From Nocardioides terrigena (GTDB taxonomy: Bacteria > Actinomycetota > Actinomycetes > Propionibacteriales > Nocardioidaceae), in contig NZ_PZYY01000004.1 of the NCBI RefSeq assembly GCF_003047265.1, forward strand, positions 434,001 through 498,000: 64,000 nucleotides of DNA, given 5' to 3'. Position numbers and translations under genes: made by a program. The notes beneath the pieces are model-generated. The model was not told where the DNA came from. It worked only from the letters and a program-made list of their open reading frames with translations, and searched no databases. Numbering within the stretch: the first letter of the stretch is position 1; every line of letters begins with the position of its first letter. Below are positions 33,488 through 44,750 of the stretch, in pieces.

Positions 33488-34330
33488 GTGCTGAAGGTCG
33501 CGCTCGCTGCCCTGGTCCTGGCCGGTATGACGCTCGCGCCCGGCCCCGTCTCCGGCTCCGTGTCCGGCCCCGTGTCCGCGGCCCCTCCGGACGGCACGAT
33601 CGAGGCCCCGGCCACCGGCCTCGGCTCCCGCCCGCCCGCGTGGCTGGGCACCCGCGAGCTGCCCCGGACCGACTCCGGTTTCGGCGAGGTCCGGCCGACG
33701 CCGCCCGCCCTGCGGCACCGCCGGTGGACGCTGCCCGACACGGTGCCGATGCTGCGGGGCCGGGGCTACCGCTCGAAGGTCGTCTCCCCGGCACCCGCGC
33801 GCGTGGTCGCGCGGTCCACGTGGAAGGAGGGCTGCCCCGTCGCGCCGGGCGACCTCGCGTGGGTGCGGGTGAAGTTCTGGGGCTTCGACCACCGCGCCCA
33901 CACCGGCGAGCTGCTCGTGCACGCCCGTGCGGCCGACGGCATCGCCGAGGTGTTCGGCACCCTCTTCCGGCAGCGCTTCCCGCAGGAGCAGGTGGTGATC
34001 GTGCGCTCCTACGACCCCGACGAGCCGCCGACGGGCGACGGCAACGCCACGGGTGCGTTCGTCTGCCGGCCGACGACCGGGGCGTCGTACTTCTCCCAGC
34101 ACGCCTACGGCCTGGCCATCGACCTCAACACCTTCCAGAACCCCTACCTCAAGGGCGACGTCGTGCTGCCCGAGCTGGCCGGCGCCTACCTGCGGAGGGA
34201 CCGGGTGCGCCCGGGCATGGTCGTCGAGGCGGGCCCGGTGATCGACGCGTTCGCGCGGATCGGCTGGGAGTGGGGCGGCGACTGGAACAGCGCCAAGGAC
34301 TACCAGCACTTCAGCGAGAACGGTCGCTGA
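33488..34330 (+). CDS. M15-family peptidase, D-Ala-D-Ala carboxypeptidase-like
   Basis: 280 residues. A signal peptide (LKVALAALVLAGMTLAPGP) is followed by a short SGSVSGPVS repeat near its cleavage site, so the protein is exported. The zinc site is built from YFSQHAYGLAIDLN (the HxxxxxxxD motif of M15 peptidases) and a C-terminal GWEWGGDWNSAKDYQHF, holding the catalytic acid and the last His. VanY-like members trim D-Ala from peptidoglycan stems or act as endopeptidases. A leaderless promoter candidate precedes GTG 33488. Confidence 0.88.
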   Translation: MLKVALAALVLAGMTLAPGPVSGSVSGPVSAAPPDGTIEAPATGLGSRPPAWLGTRELPRTDSGFGEVRPTPPALRHRRWTLPDTVPMLRGRGYRSKVVSPAPARVVARSTWKEGCPVAPGDLAWVRVKFWGFDHRAHTGELLVHARAADGIAEVFGTLFRQRFPQEQVVIVRSYDPDEPPTGDGNATGAFVCRPTTGASYFSQHAYGLAIDLNTFQNPYLKGDVVLPELAGAYLRRDRVRPGMVVEAGPVIDAFARIGWEWGGDWNSAKDYQHFSENGR

Positions 34331-34343
34331 GCGGGCGGTCGCG

Positions 34344-35066
34344 TCAGGAGCGCAGGACGTCCTTCGCGGGCGGTTCCTCGACCACGAACTCCTGGTCGAA
34401 CTCGGAGAACGCCAGGGCCGCGGGCTCCCGTCCCCCCTCCTGGGTGATCTTGAGGACGTGGTGGGGGTCGTCCGTGGCGATCCAGGCCCGCTGGGTGGCC
34501 ACCCCGCCGTCGGTCCCGGTCACCACCACCGCCTTCACGCCGTCCAGGGAGACCTCCTCACCCCGGGTGAGGTCGGCTACCTCGTCGTCCTCGTGGACGA
34601 CGCCGTACTTGTCGAAGAGCTTCTCGAAGGCGCAGAGGTCGCGGGCCTGCCGGGTCCCCAGCGGGATCCAGGACCGGGCCAGCCGCTCCTTGGTCGCCCG
34701 CGGCAGGGCGGCACCGCCGCCCGCGGTGTTGATGAACCCGACGTCGCCCTTCACCCAGGCCTTGCCGTCGACGCCCCGGACGTCGACGTGGCTGCCGTCG
34801 TAGGTGAGCGAGCCCGTGCAGTCGCCGGAGCGGCTGAGGCGGAGGTCCACGAAGTGCGACCGCCCCTTCAGCCACAGCTGGCCGGTCATCCGGAGCGAGT
34901 CCACCTCGGTCATCGTGTCCAGGCTCGCCGACACGACGTCGGCCACGCCCTGCTTGGCGAAGTCGCTGGTCGTGAGGTCCTCGTAGACGCTGCAGCCCGC
35001 GACGGCCGCGGTCGCGACGACGGCGAGCGCGGTGCGCGCGAGGACGCGCGTCGTACGTGATGCCAC
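34344..35066 (-). CDS. Exported lipoprotein, LprG/LppX-like
   Basis: 240 residues. The lipobox VAGC is at residues 22-25 after a hydrophobic signal. The mature part holds a single-domain beta sheet: MTEVDSLRMTGQLWLKG, then SRSGDCTGSLTYDGSHVDVR and FEKLFDKYGVVHEDD, resembling the LprG/LppX fold that carries lipids in mycobacteria. The match is by layout, so the lipid role is inferred. GTG 35066 has GGGGG about 8 nt upstream. It is divergent from glgX. Confidence 0.75.
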   Translation of the reverse strand: MASRTTRVLARTALAVVATAAVAGCSVYEDLTTSDFAKQGVADVVSASLDTMTEVDSLRMTGQLWLKGRSHFVDLRLSRSGDCTGSLTYDGSHVDVRGVDGKAWVKGDVGFINTAGGGAALPRATKERLARSWIPLGTRQARDLCAFEKLFDKYGVVHEDDEVADLTRGEEVSLDGVKAVVVTGTDGGVATQRAWIATDDPHHVLKITQEGGREPAALAFSEFDQEFVVEEPPAKDVLRS

Positions 35067-35216
35067 TGGAGACCCCCTGATCGACCGGCGCCAGCATCAG
35101 ACCATGCACCCGCAGGGGTGCGCAGCGGAATGCGCAGGACGCTGCCGCGGGCCATGATGGAGATCGGGACCAGTCGAGCGGTTACGCTTTGAACGATCCA
35201 ACTATCAAGGAGTGCC

Positions 35217-37433
<2,217 letters not shown>

Positions 37434-37473
37434 AACCAGGACTGGAGCAGAGCACAGCCCACCGAGAGGGACC

Positions 37474-40400
37474 ATGCGCACGCCCGTCAGCACCTACCGG
37501 ATCCAGATCACCGAGGACTTCGACCTGCACGAGGCGGCGCGGGTGCTGCCCTACCTGCACGACCTCGGGGTGGACTGGGTCTACCTCTCGCCGCTCCTCG
37601 CGGCGGAGTCGCACAGCAACCACGGGTACGACGTGTCCGACCACGGGCGCATCGACGCGGCCCGCGGCGGGGTGTCCGGTCTCTCGGCGGTGTCGGCCGA
37701 GGCGCACCGGCTGGGCATGGGCGTGCTGGTCGACATCGTCCCCAACCACGTGGGCGTCGCCAAGGCGGACGACAACGCGTGGTGGTGGTCGGTGCTGACC
37801 CACGGCCAAGCCTCGGAGTACGCCGACGCGTTCGACATCGACTGGGCGGCGGGTGGCGGACGCCTGCGCATCCCGGTGGTCGGCGACGACGACCTCCTCG
37901 AGGACGGGACGATCGACCACCTCGTGGTCGAGGCCGGGCAGCTGACCTACCACGACCACGCCTTCCCGCTGGCCCCCGGCAGCGCCGACGACATGGACGA
38001 GCTCGGGCTCACCGCCCAGGACGTGCACGCCCGCCAGCACTACGAGCTGGTGTCCTGGCGGACGGCCGACGCCGGCCTCAACTACCGCCGGTTCTTCGCT
38101 GTCAACAGCCTGGCCGCGATCCGGGTCGAGGACCGCGAGTGGTTCGACCGCTCCCACGACGAGATCGGCCGCTGGTTCACCGAGGGGCTCGTCGACGGCC
38201 TGCGCGTCGACCACCCCGACGGCCTGCGCGACCCCGAGGGCTACCTCCGCGACCTCGCCGAGCTGACCGGCGACGCCTACGTGCTCGTCGAGAAGATCCT
38301 CGAGCCCGGCGAGGAGCTGCCGCGTGAGTGGCCGACCGCCGGCACCACGGGCTACGACGCGATGGCGCTCATCGACCGGGTGCTCACCGACCCGGCCGCG
38401 GCCGAGGCCCTCGGCGCGCTCGACGAGCGGCTCCGCGGCGGACCCGTCGACTGGGCCCGGATGGTCCACGACAACAAGCGCGCCGTCGCCGACGGCATCC
38501 TCCGCTCGGAGGTGCTCCGCATCGGCCGCGAGCTGCGGGTCGCCATCCCGGATGCCCCCGCCGACACCGAGGACGCCGTGGGCGAGCTGGTGGCCTGCTT
38601 CCCCGTCTACCGGTCCTACCTCCCCGGCGGCCGTGAGCACCTCGACGAGGCATTCGCCCTGGCCCGCGAGCACCGGCCCGACCTGGCCGCGACGCTCGAC
38701 GTCCTGCTCCCCGTGCTGTCCGACCCCGCCCAGCCCCCGGCCCTGCGCTTCCAGCAGACCTCCGGGATGGTGATGGCCAAGGGCGTCGAGGACTGCTCGT
38801 TCTACCGCTGGTCACGCCTCACCTCGCTCAACGAGGTGGGGGCCGACCCGTCGGTCTTCTCCGTCACCGCCGACGAGTGGCACGACGCGATGGCCACCCG
38901 CCAGCGCGAGTGGCCGCACGCGATGACGGCGCTCTCGACCCACGACACCAAGCGCGGCGAGGACGTCCGCGCCCGCATCACCGCGCTCGCCGAGGTCCCC
39001 GACACCTGGGAGCGGGCCCTCGACCGGCTGCTCGACCTGGTGCCCCTCCCCGACCCCGGCTTCGCCAACCTGCTCTGGCAGGCGATCGTCGGCGCCTGGC
39101 CCGCGTCCGGTCTCGACAGTGACTGGCGCGAGCGGCTCCACCGGTACGCCGAGAAGGCCATGCGCGAGGCCGGCGACCGCACGCAGTGGACCGAGCCCGA
39201 CGAGGACTACGAGGCGGTCGTGCACGCGGCCGTCGACGCCGCGATCGACCGGCCCGAGGTGCGCGCCGTGGTCGACGAGGTGCTCGACGCCGTCGCCGCG
39301 GCCGGCTGGAGCAACGCCCTGGCCGCCAAGCTGGTCGCGATCACGATGCCGGGCGTGCCCGACGTCTACCAGGGCAGCGAGCTGTGGGAGCAGTCCCTCG
39401 TCGACCCCGACAACCGTCGCCCGGTCGACTTCGACGTACGCCGCTCGCTCCTGCACGCGGTCGAGCACGGCGAGCGCCCCGCGCTGACCGGGAGCGTCGA
39501 CGACCCCGGCGCGGCCAAGCTGCTCGTCACCCGCGCCGGCCTGCGCGCCCGCCGCGAGCAGTCCGAGCTCTTCGACTCCTACGCCCCGCTCGCCGCGGCG
39601 GGGGAGGCCGCCGACCACGCACTGGTCTTCGACCGCGGCGGGGCCATCACCGTGGTTACCCGCCTGCCGCTCGGCCTCGCCGCACGCGGCGGCTGGGGGG
39701 ACACCACCCTCGCCCTGCCGGCCGGGGAGTGGACCGACGCGGTCTCCGGTCGCGTCTTCACCGGCGACGTCCCGCTCGTGGAGCTGCTGGCCCACCTGCC
39801 CGTCGCGCTGCTCACCCGCAGCCTCGCGCCGCTCGACGAGGTCCGTGGCCGCTTCGACGTCTGGGCCCCCCGCGCGGAGTCCCTCACGCTCCTGGTCGGT
39901 GACACGCGGGTGCCGATGGCCCGACGCGCCGACGACTGGTGGACCCCCACCGGCCCGGTGCCGGAGGGGGAGGTCGACTACGGCTACCTCGTCGACGACG
40001 CCACCACCCCGCTGCCCGACCCGCGCTCGCGCCGGCAGCCGGACGGCGTGCACGGCCTGTCCCGCACCTTCGACCCCGGCGCCCACGAGTGGTCGGACGA
40101 CACCTGGACCGGGCGCCAGCTCGCCGGCTCGGTGATCTACGAGATGCACGTCGGCACCTTCACCCCCGAGGGCACCCTCGACGCCGCCCTCGGCCGGCTC
40201 GACCACCTGCGGTCGATCGGGGTCGACCTCGTCGAGCTGATGCCCGTCAACGCCTTCAACGGCACCCACAACTGGGGCTACGACGGCGTCCTGTGGTCGG
40301 CCGTCCACGAGCAGTACGGCGGCCCCGCGGCGTACCAGCGCTTCGTCGACGGCTGCCACGCCGCCGGCGTCGGCGTGATCCAGGACGTGGTCCACAACCA

Positions 40401-41583
40401 CCTCGGGCCGTCGGGCAACTACCTGCCGGTCTTCGGGCCCTACCTCAAGGAGGGCTCCAACACGTGGGGTGACCTGGTCAACCTCGACGGGGAGGGCAGC
40501 CACGAGGTCCGGCGGCTCATCCTCGACAGCGTGCGGATGTGGTTCGCCGACATGCACGTCGACGGGCTCCGCCTCGACGCCGTGCACGCGCTCTCCGACG
40601 AGTCGCCGACGCACCTGCTCGAGGAGATGGCCGTCGAGGTGGCCGCACTGTCGGCCCACCTGCGCCGACCGCTCACCCTCGTCGCCGAGTCGGACCTCAA
40701 CGACCCGCACCTCGTCACCCCCCGCGAGGGCGGTGGCTACGGCCTGGACGCGCAGTGGAGCGACGACTTCCACCACGCCGTGCACGTGGCGCTCACCGGC
40801 GAGACCGACGGCTACTACGCCGACTTCGAGCCGCTCTCGGCGCTCGGCAAGGTGCTGACCCGCGGGTTCTTCCACGACGGCACGTTCAGCTCGTTCCGCA
40901 ACCGGGTGCACGGGGTGGCCGTGGACGTCGAGCGAGTGCCGGGCTGGCGCCTCGTGGTGGCGAGCCAGAACCACGACCAGATCGGCAACCGCGCCCGCGG
41001 CGACCGGGTCACCGAGGCGCTCGACGACGACCAGCTCGCCTGCGCGGCGCTGCTCACCCTGGCGTCGCCCTTCACCCCGATGCTCTTCCAGGGCGAGGAG
41101 TGGGCGGCCTCCACGCCGTTCGCGTTCTTCACCTCGCACCCGGAGCCCGAGCTCGGCCGGGCCACCGCCGAGGGCCGTCTCGCGGAGTTCGAGCGGATGG
41201 GCTGGGACCCCGCGGTCGTGCCCGACCCGCAGGACCCCGCGACGTACGAGCGCTCAAAGCTGGACTGGGACGAGCTCGGCACGGGGCGCCACGCGGTGCT
41301 CCTCGACGTCTACCGCCGGCTGGCCGCCCTGCGTCGCGAGCTCCCCGAGCTCACCGACCCGGACCTGCGCCGGGTCGACGTGGACGTCGACGAGGAGGCC
41401 CGCACCCTGGTGATGCACCGCGGCGCCGTGACGGTCGTGGTCAACGTCGGGGCCGCCCCGGCGACGGTCGAGCTGCCGGGGGAGCACGAGGTGCTCTTCA
41501 CGACGCCGGCCGGCGCTGCGCTGGTCGCCGACGGTCTGGAGGTGCCGGCACACGCCGGCGCGCTGCTGCGTCGTACGCGCTGA
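37474..41583 (+). CDS. TreY-TreZ fusion: maltooligosyltrehalose synthase plus trehalohydrolase
   Basis: A continuous 1369-residue frame. Residues 1 to about 785 are Tre[32 protein letters not shown], catalytic [10 protein letters not shown] (near residue 245), [12 protein letters not shown] and [11 protein letters not shown]. From about residue 791 TreZ begins with [11 protein letters not shown] (CBM48), then [13 protein letters not shown] [21 protein letters not shown] (near 1031), LVAESDLND and [10 protein letters not shown]. No stop or nearby start codon separates them; the nearest possible internal start is GTG 39778, inside TreY. TreY converts the reducing end of maltodextrin to a trehalosyl end and TreZ releases trehalose. 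GAGAGGG lies before ATG 37474. The genes are separate in most bacteria. Confidence 0.92.
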   Translation: MRTPVSTYRIQITEDFDLHEAARVLPYLHDLGVDWVYLSPLLAAESHSNHGYDVSDHGRIDAARGGVSGLSAVSAEAHRLGMGVLVDIVPNHVGVAKADDNAWWWSVLTHGQASEYADAFDIDWAAGGGRLRIPVVGDDDLLEDGTIDHLVVEAGQLTYHDHAFPLAPGSADDMDELGLTAQDVHARQHYELVSWRTADAGLNYRRFFAVNSLAAIRVEDREWFDRSHDEIGRWFTEGLVDGLRVDHPDGLRDPEGYLRDLAELTGDAYVLVEKILEPGEELPREWPTAGTTGYDAMALIDRVLTDPAAAEALGALDERLRGGPVDWARMVHDNKRAVADGILRSEVLRIGRELRVAIPDAPADTEDAVGELVACFPVYRSYLPGGREHLDEAFALAREHRPDLAATLDVLLPVLSDPAQPPALRFQQTSGMVMAKGVEDCSFYRWSRLTSLNEVGADPSVFSVTADEWHDAMATRQREWPHAMTALSTHDTKRGEDVRARITALAEVPDTWERALDRLLDLVPLPDPGFANLLWQAIVGAWPASGLDSDWRERLHRYAEKAMREAGDRTQWTEPDEDYEAVVHAAVDAAIDRPEVRAVVDEVLDAVAAAGWSNALAAKLVAITMPGVPDVYQGSELWEQSLVDPDNRRPVDFDVRRSLLHAVEHGERPALTGSVDDPGAAKLLVTRAGLRARREQSELFDSYAPLAAAGEAADHALVFDRGGAITVVTRLPLGLAARGGWGDTTLALPAGEWTDAVSGRVFTGDVPLVELLAHLPVALLTRSLAPLDEVRGRFDVWAPRAESLTLLVGDTRVPMARRADDWWTPTGPVPEGEVDYGYLVDDATTPLPDPRSRRQPDGVHGLSRTFDPGAHEWSDDTWTGRQLAGSVIYEMHVGTFTPEGTLDAALGRLDHLRSIGVDLVELMPVNAFNGTHNWGYDGVLWSAVHEQYGGPAAYQRFVDGCHAAGVGVIQDVVHNHLGPSGNYLPVFGPYLKEGSNTWGDLVNLDGEGSHEVRRLILDSVRMWFADMHVDGLRLDAVHALSDESPTHLLEEMAVEVAALSAHLRRPLTLVAESDLNDPHLVTPREGGGYGLDAQWSDDFHHAVHVALTGETDGYYADFEPLSALGKVLTRGFFHDGTFSSFRNRVHGVAVDVERVPGWRLVVASQNHDQIGNRARGDRVTEALDDDQLACAALLTLASPFTPMLFQGEEWAASTPFAFFTSHPEPELGRATAEGRLAEFERMGWDPAVVPDPQDPATYERSKLDWDELGTGRHAVLLDVYRRLAALRRELPELTDPDLRRVDVDVDEEARTLVMHRGAVTVVVNVGAAPATVELPGEHEVLFTTPAGAALVADGLEVPAHAGALLRRTR

Positions 41584-41587
41584 ATCC

Positions 41588-41607
41588 GCACACCCCTGTG
41601 GGTGTGC
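41588..41607 (+). terminator. Hairpin after the trehalose operon
   Basis: GCACACCC at 41588-41595 pairs with GGGTGTGC at 41600-41607 around a CTGT loop, 4 bp past the stop codon. There is no U-tract. Confidence 0.6.
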
Positions 41608-41649
41608 CGGGTTGGCCGCGGGGCGGACGCGGTCGGTAGACAGGCCCGC

Positions 41650-42453
41650 ATGACGACTGGGAGAGAGACGTCAGGGCTCGTCGCGTTCACCGGGGACTGG
41701 GACACGCAGGTCGTGGCCACGTCGGTGCACGCCGGGCACGACCTGCGCCCCGAGATCGCGGCCGCGATGGTGCTCGACGAGGACGTCCGGCTGCGCGAGG
41801 AGGACCCGCACACCGACGTGATCGCCGCGGCCGTGGACTCCCGCGCGCTGACGGCCCGCTCACGCTTCGAGGTAGACCTCAACCGCCCCCGCGAGGAGGC
41901 GGTCTACCGCGAGCCGGACGACTGCTGGGGCCTGGACGTGTGGGCCGACGGCACGCTCGCCGACGACCTGACCGCCGGCAGCCTCGCCGTGTACGACGAG
42001 TTCTACGCGCGCCTCGGTGAGCGGCTCGACGCGGTGGCCGCCCGCGGTCCCTTCGTGCTCCTCGACGTGCACTCCTACAACCACCGTCGCGACGGCGCCG
42101 ACGCCGACCCGGAGCCCGCCGAGGACAACCCGGTGGTCAACGTCGGGACCGGCACCCTGGACAGCGACCGCTTCGGTCGGCTCCTGGACGACTTCATGGA
42201 GACGCTCTCCAAGCAGCACGTCGGCGGCGAGCCCCTCGACGTCCGCGAGAACGTGAAGTTCCAGGGCCGCGCGGTGTCGTGGTTCGTGCACGACCGCTAC
42301 CCCGGCGTGGGCTGCTGCCTGGCGCTGGAGTTTAAGAAGACCTTCATGGACGAGTGGACCGCCGAGGTCGACCACGACCGCCTCGCGGAGACCGTCCGGG
42401 CCCTCGGCGCCACCGTCCCGGTGCTCGAGCAGGCCCTGGCCCGGCTCCGGTGA
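41650..42453 (+). CDS. N-formylglutamate amidohydrolase-like protein
   Basis: 267 residues. VVATSVHAGHDLRPEIAAAM near the N-terminus and LLDVHSYNHRRDG in the middle are histidine-bearing motifs of the N-formylglutamate amidohydrolase/deformylase family, which has a zinc carboxypeptidase-like fold and cleaves amide bonds of acylated glutamate. EFKKTFMDEWT near the C-terminus is the expected acidic region. Two Cys (GVGCCLALE) precede it. No histidine-utilisation gene is nearby; instead it begins an operon with a DUF1704 protease and an ATP-grasp ligase, so the substrate is likely different from formylglutamate. A TAGACA hexamer ends 7 nt before ATG 41650. Confidence 0.82.
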   Translation: MTTGRETSGLVAFTGDWDTQVVATSVHAGHDLRPEIAAAMVLDEDVRLREEDPHTDVIAAAVDSRALTARSRFEVDLNRPREEAVYREPDDCWGLDVWADGTLADDLTAGSLAVYDEFYARLGERLDAVAARGPFVLLDVHSYNHRRDGADADPEPAEDNPVVNVGTGTLDSDRFGRLLDDFMETLSKQHVGGEPLDVRENVKFQGRAVSWFVHDRYPGVGCCLALEFKKTFMDEWTAEVDHDRLAETVRALGATVPVLEQALARLR

Positions 42454-43637
42454 GCCCGGACGCCGGGTCGTCGGAGTCCCCGGAGATCGCGCCGGCCGAT
42501 CGCGCGATCGACCACTCCCTGGCCCAGCTCTCCCGGACCTTCCGTTTCCTCCTCGACATCACGCCGGTCGACGCCGACGACGTCAAGGACGACTTCCTCG
42601 AGGGCGAGGACCCCGAGCCCGACTTCACCTACCGCGAGCTCGAGACCGACCCGGAGGTCGTCCGGGCGATGCTGGACGACATCGACGTCGCCTCCGTCGA
42701 GGACCCCACGCTCGGGCACCTGCTGCGCGCCAAGCACCGCGAGATGGAGCTCCAGCTCGAGATGCTCCAAGCACGCGAGTCCGACGACTTCCTCCAGCTG
42801 AGCATCGAGCTGTACGGCGGGGTGTCGCCCGCCCTGCGCCGGCAGGCCGAGGCGCTGCTCGAGACCGTCACCGAGACGGAGCCACCCGGCGACGTCCTGG
42901 GCGCGGAGGAGTTCCTGGCGCTGGCCGAGGCGGAGATCGCCCACTACCGCGAGGTCGACCCCGACCTCGAGATGCACGCCGAGATCCGCCCCGACGTCAA
43001 CGGCGTGATGGTCTCCGGCGACACCCTGCTCATCGGGCCGGAGTCGCGGGTGCAGCACGCCCGCGCGGCCGCCCTGCTGCACCACGAGGTGGGCACCCAC
43101 CTCGTCACCCAGGCCAACGGCACCCACCAGCCCATCAAGGTGCTGGGCGTCGGGCTGGCCGGCTACGACGAGACCCAGGAGGGGCTGGCCGTGCTCGCGG
43201 AGATCGCGTGCGGCGGGCTCACCGCCTTCCGGCTGCGCCAGCTCGCCGGTCGCGTCGTGACCGTGCACCGCCTCATCGGCGGCGCGACGTTCGGCGAGGC
43301 CCACGACGCCCTGGTGGCGGACGGCTTCCCGCGCGGCAGCGCCTTCACCACCGTGATGCGCGTCTACCGGTCCGGAGGGATGACCAAGGACGCCATCTAC
43401 CTGCGCGGCCTCGTCGAGCTGCTCGAGCACCTCGGCGGCGGCGGCGCGCTCGACCTGCTCTGGCTCGGCAAGTTCTCGCTGGGGGACCTACCCCTCATCG
43501 GCGACCTGCGCGACCGGGGTGTGCTCCACCCCCCGCGGGTGCTGCCCCGCTACCTGCACGACCCGGCTGCCGCGGCCAACCTCGAGAGGGCCGCCGGGAC
43601 CGAAGATCTCAGCACACTCCTGGAGGGACGCACATGA
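42450..43637 (+). CDS. DUF1704 / QEGLA-motif metallopeptidase
   Basis: 395 residues. The family motif YDETQEGLAVLAE is present, and AALLHHEVGTHLVTQ carries HExxxH. In the eukaryotic member MATCAP (a tubulin tyrosine carboxypeptidase) these two motifs supply the zinc ligands and catalytic Glu; from that I infer a metallo-carboxypeptidase. Older annotation calls it flavohemoglobin expression-modulating. The N-terminal 60 residues are acidic. GTG 42450 overlaps the upstream stop and its own stop overlaps the next ATG, so the three genes are coupled. Confidence 0.88.
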   Translation: MSPDAGSSESPEIAPADRAIDHSLAQLSRTFRFLLDITPVDADDVKDDFLEGEDPEPDFTYRELETDPEVVRAMLDDIDVASVEDPTLGHLLRAKHREMELQLEMLQARESDDFLQLSIELYGGVSPALRRQAEALLETVTETEPPGDVLGAEEFLALAEAEIAHYREVDPDLEMHAEIRPDVNGVMVSGDTLLIGPESRVQHARAAALLHHEVGTHLVTQANGTHQPIKVLGVGLAGYDETQEGLAVLAEIACGGLTAFRLRQLAGRVVTVHRLIGGATFGEAHDALVADGFPRGSAFTTVMRVYRSGGMTKDAIYLRGLVELLEHLGGGGALDLLWLGKFSLGDLPLIGDLRDRGVLHPPRVLPRYLHDPAAAANLERAAGTEDLSTLLEGRT

Positions 43638-44674
43638 AGATCGGCTTCGTCGTCAACGACATCGACACCGAGCAGGCGCAGTACACCACCAACCGGCTGG
43701 CCATGGCCGCCAAGGAGATGGGCCACGAGGCCTGGTACATGGGCATCGGCGACTTCGCCTACGAGCCCGATGGCTCGCTCAGCACCAAGGCCCGCACGGG
43801 CGACGCCAAGAGCTACCGCTCGCTGGAGCGGCACATGGCCGACGTGCAGAAGCCGGAGGTCGAGCAGCTCCTCGGCATGGACGAGTTCGACGTGGTCATG
43901 CTGCGCAACGACCCGGCCGACGACGCCGAGACCGACCCGTGGCGCAACAACGCCGGCGTGGCCTTCGGCCAGCTGATCGCCTCGACCGGGGTGCTCGTGG
44001 TCAACGACCCGACCAGCCTGGCCAACGCGCTGTCCAAGGCCTACTTCCAGCACTTCCCGGAGGTCGTCCGGCCGCGCACCCTGATCTCGCGCGACGAGAC
44101 GATGATCGAGGAGTTCATCGCGGACCTCGGCGGCAAGGCGGTGCTCAAGCCGCTGCAGGGGTCGGGCGGCGCCGGCGTGTTCTTGGTCGACCGCAAGGAG
44201 GCGCCCAACCTCACCCAGATCATCGAGGCGATCTCCCGCGACGGCTACGTCGTGGCGCAGGAGTACCTCCCCGAGGCCGTCAACGGCGACGTGCGGATGT
44301 TCGTGATGAACGGCCAGCCGCTCGTGCACCAGGGCGAGTACGCCGCGTTCCGGCGTACGAACAAGACCAAGGACATCCGCTCCAACATGTCCGCGGGCGG
44401 GAAGGCCGAGAAGGTCACCGTCACCGACGCGATGCTCGAGATGGTCGAGGTCGTCCGTCCCAAGCTCGTCGCGGACGGCATGTTCCTCGTCGGGCTCGAC
44501 ATCGTCGGCGACAAGCTGATGGAGATCAACGTCTTCAGCCCCGGTGGCCTCGGGAGCGCGCAGAGCCTCTACGAGGTCAACTTCGCCCCGGCGATCATCG
44601 GTGAGCTCGAGCGCAAGGTGAACATCCGTCAGCACTACCCGGAGATCGACAACATGAGGCTCGCGACGAGCTGA
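43634..44674 (+). CDS. ATP-grasp ligase, glutathione-synthetase-like
   Basis: 346 residues. The pre-ATP-grasp domain starts MKIGFVVNDIDTEQAQYTTN; the ATP-binding region has AVLKPLQGSGGAGVFLV (about residues 170-186), and the metal site is LMEINVFSPGGLGSAQSL. Relatives are GshB and RimK-like enzymes that join a carboxylate to an amine using ATP. Actinobacteria generally use mycothiol instead of glutathione, so glutathione synthesis is unlikely; a peptide, protein tail or small molecule is the more likely acceptor. ATG 43634 overlaps the upstream stop by 4 bp. It is the last gene of the operon. Confidence 0.87.
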   Translation: MKIGFVVNDIDTEQAQYTTNRLAMAAKEMGHEAWYMGIGDFAYEPDGSLSTKARTGDAKSYRSLERHMADVQKPEVEQLLGMDEFDVVMLRNDPADDAETDPWRNNAGVAFGQLIASTGVLVVNDPTSLANALSKAYFQHFPEVVRPRTLISRDETMIEEFIADLGGKAVLKPLQGSGGAGVFLVDRKEAPNLTQIIEAISRDGYVVAQEYLPEAVNGDVRMFVMNGQPLVHQGEYAAFRRTNKTKDIRSNMSAGGKAEKVTVTDAMLEMVEVVRPKLVADGMFLVGLDIVGDKLMEINVFSPGGLGSAQSLYEVNFAPAIIGELERKVNIRQHYPEIDNMRLATS

Positions 44675-44750
44675 CCCAGCTCGCTCTCTGCGTGAAACGC
44701 GCCCCGCGAGGGCCTCCGCCATGTCATCGTGTAGGGCGGAGGTGAGGGGC

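Noticed and set aside
43634..44674. Reading the ATP-grasp gene as glutathione synthetase gshB
   Set aside because: No gshA is nearby, actinobacteria generally use mycothiol, and its operon partners are unrelated to glutathione.
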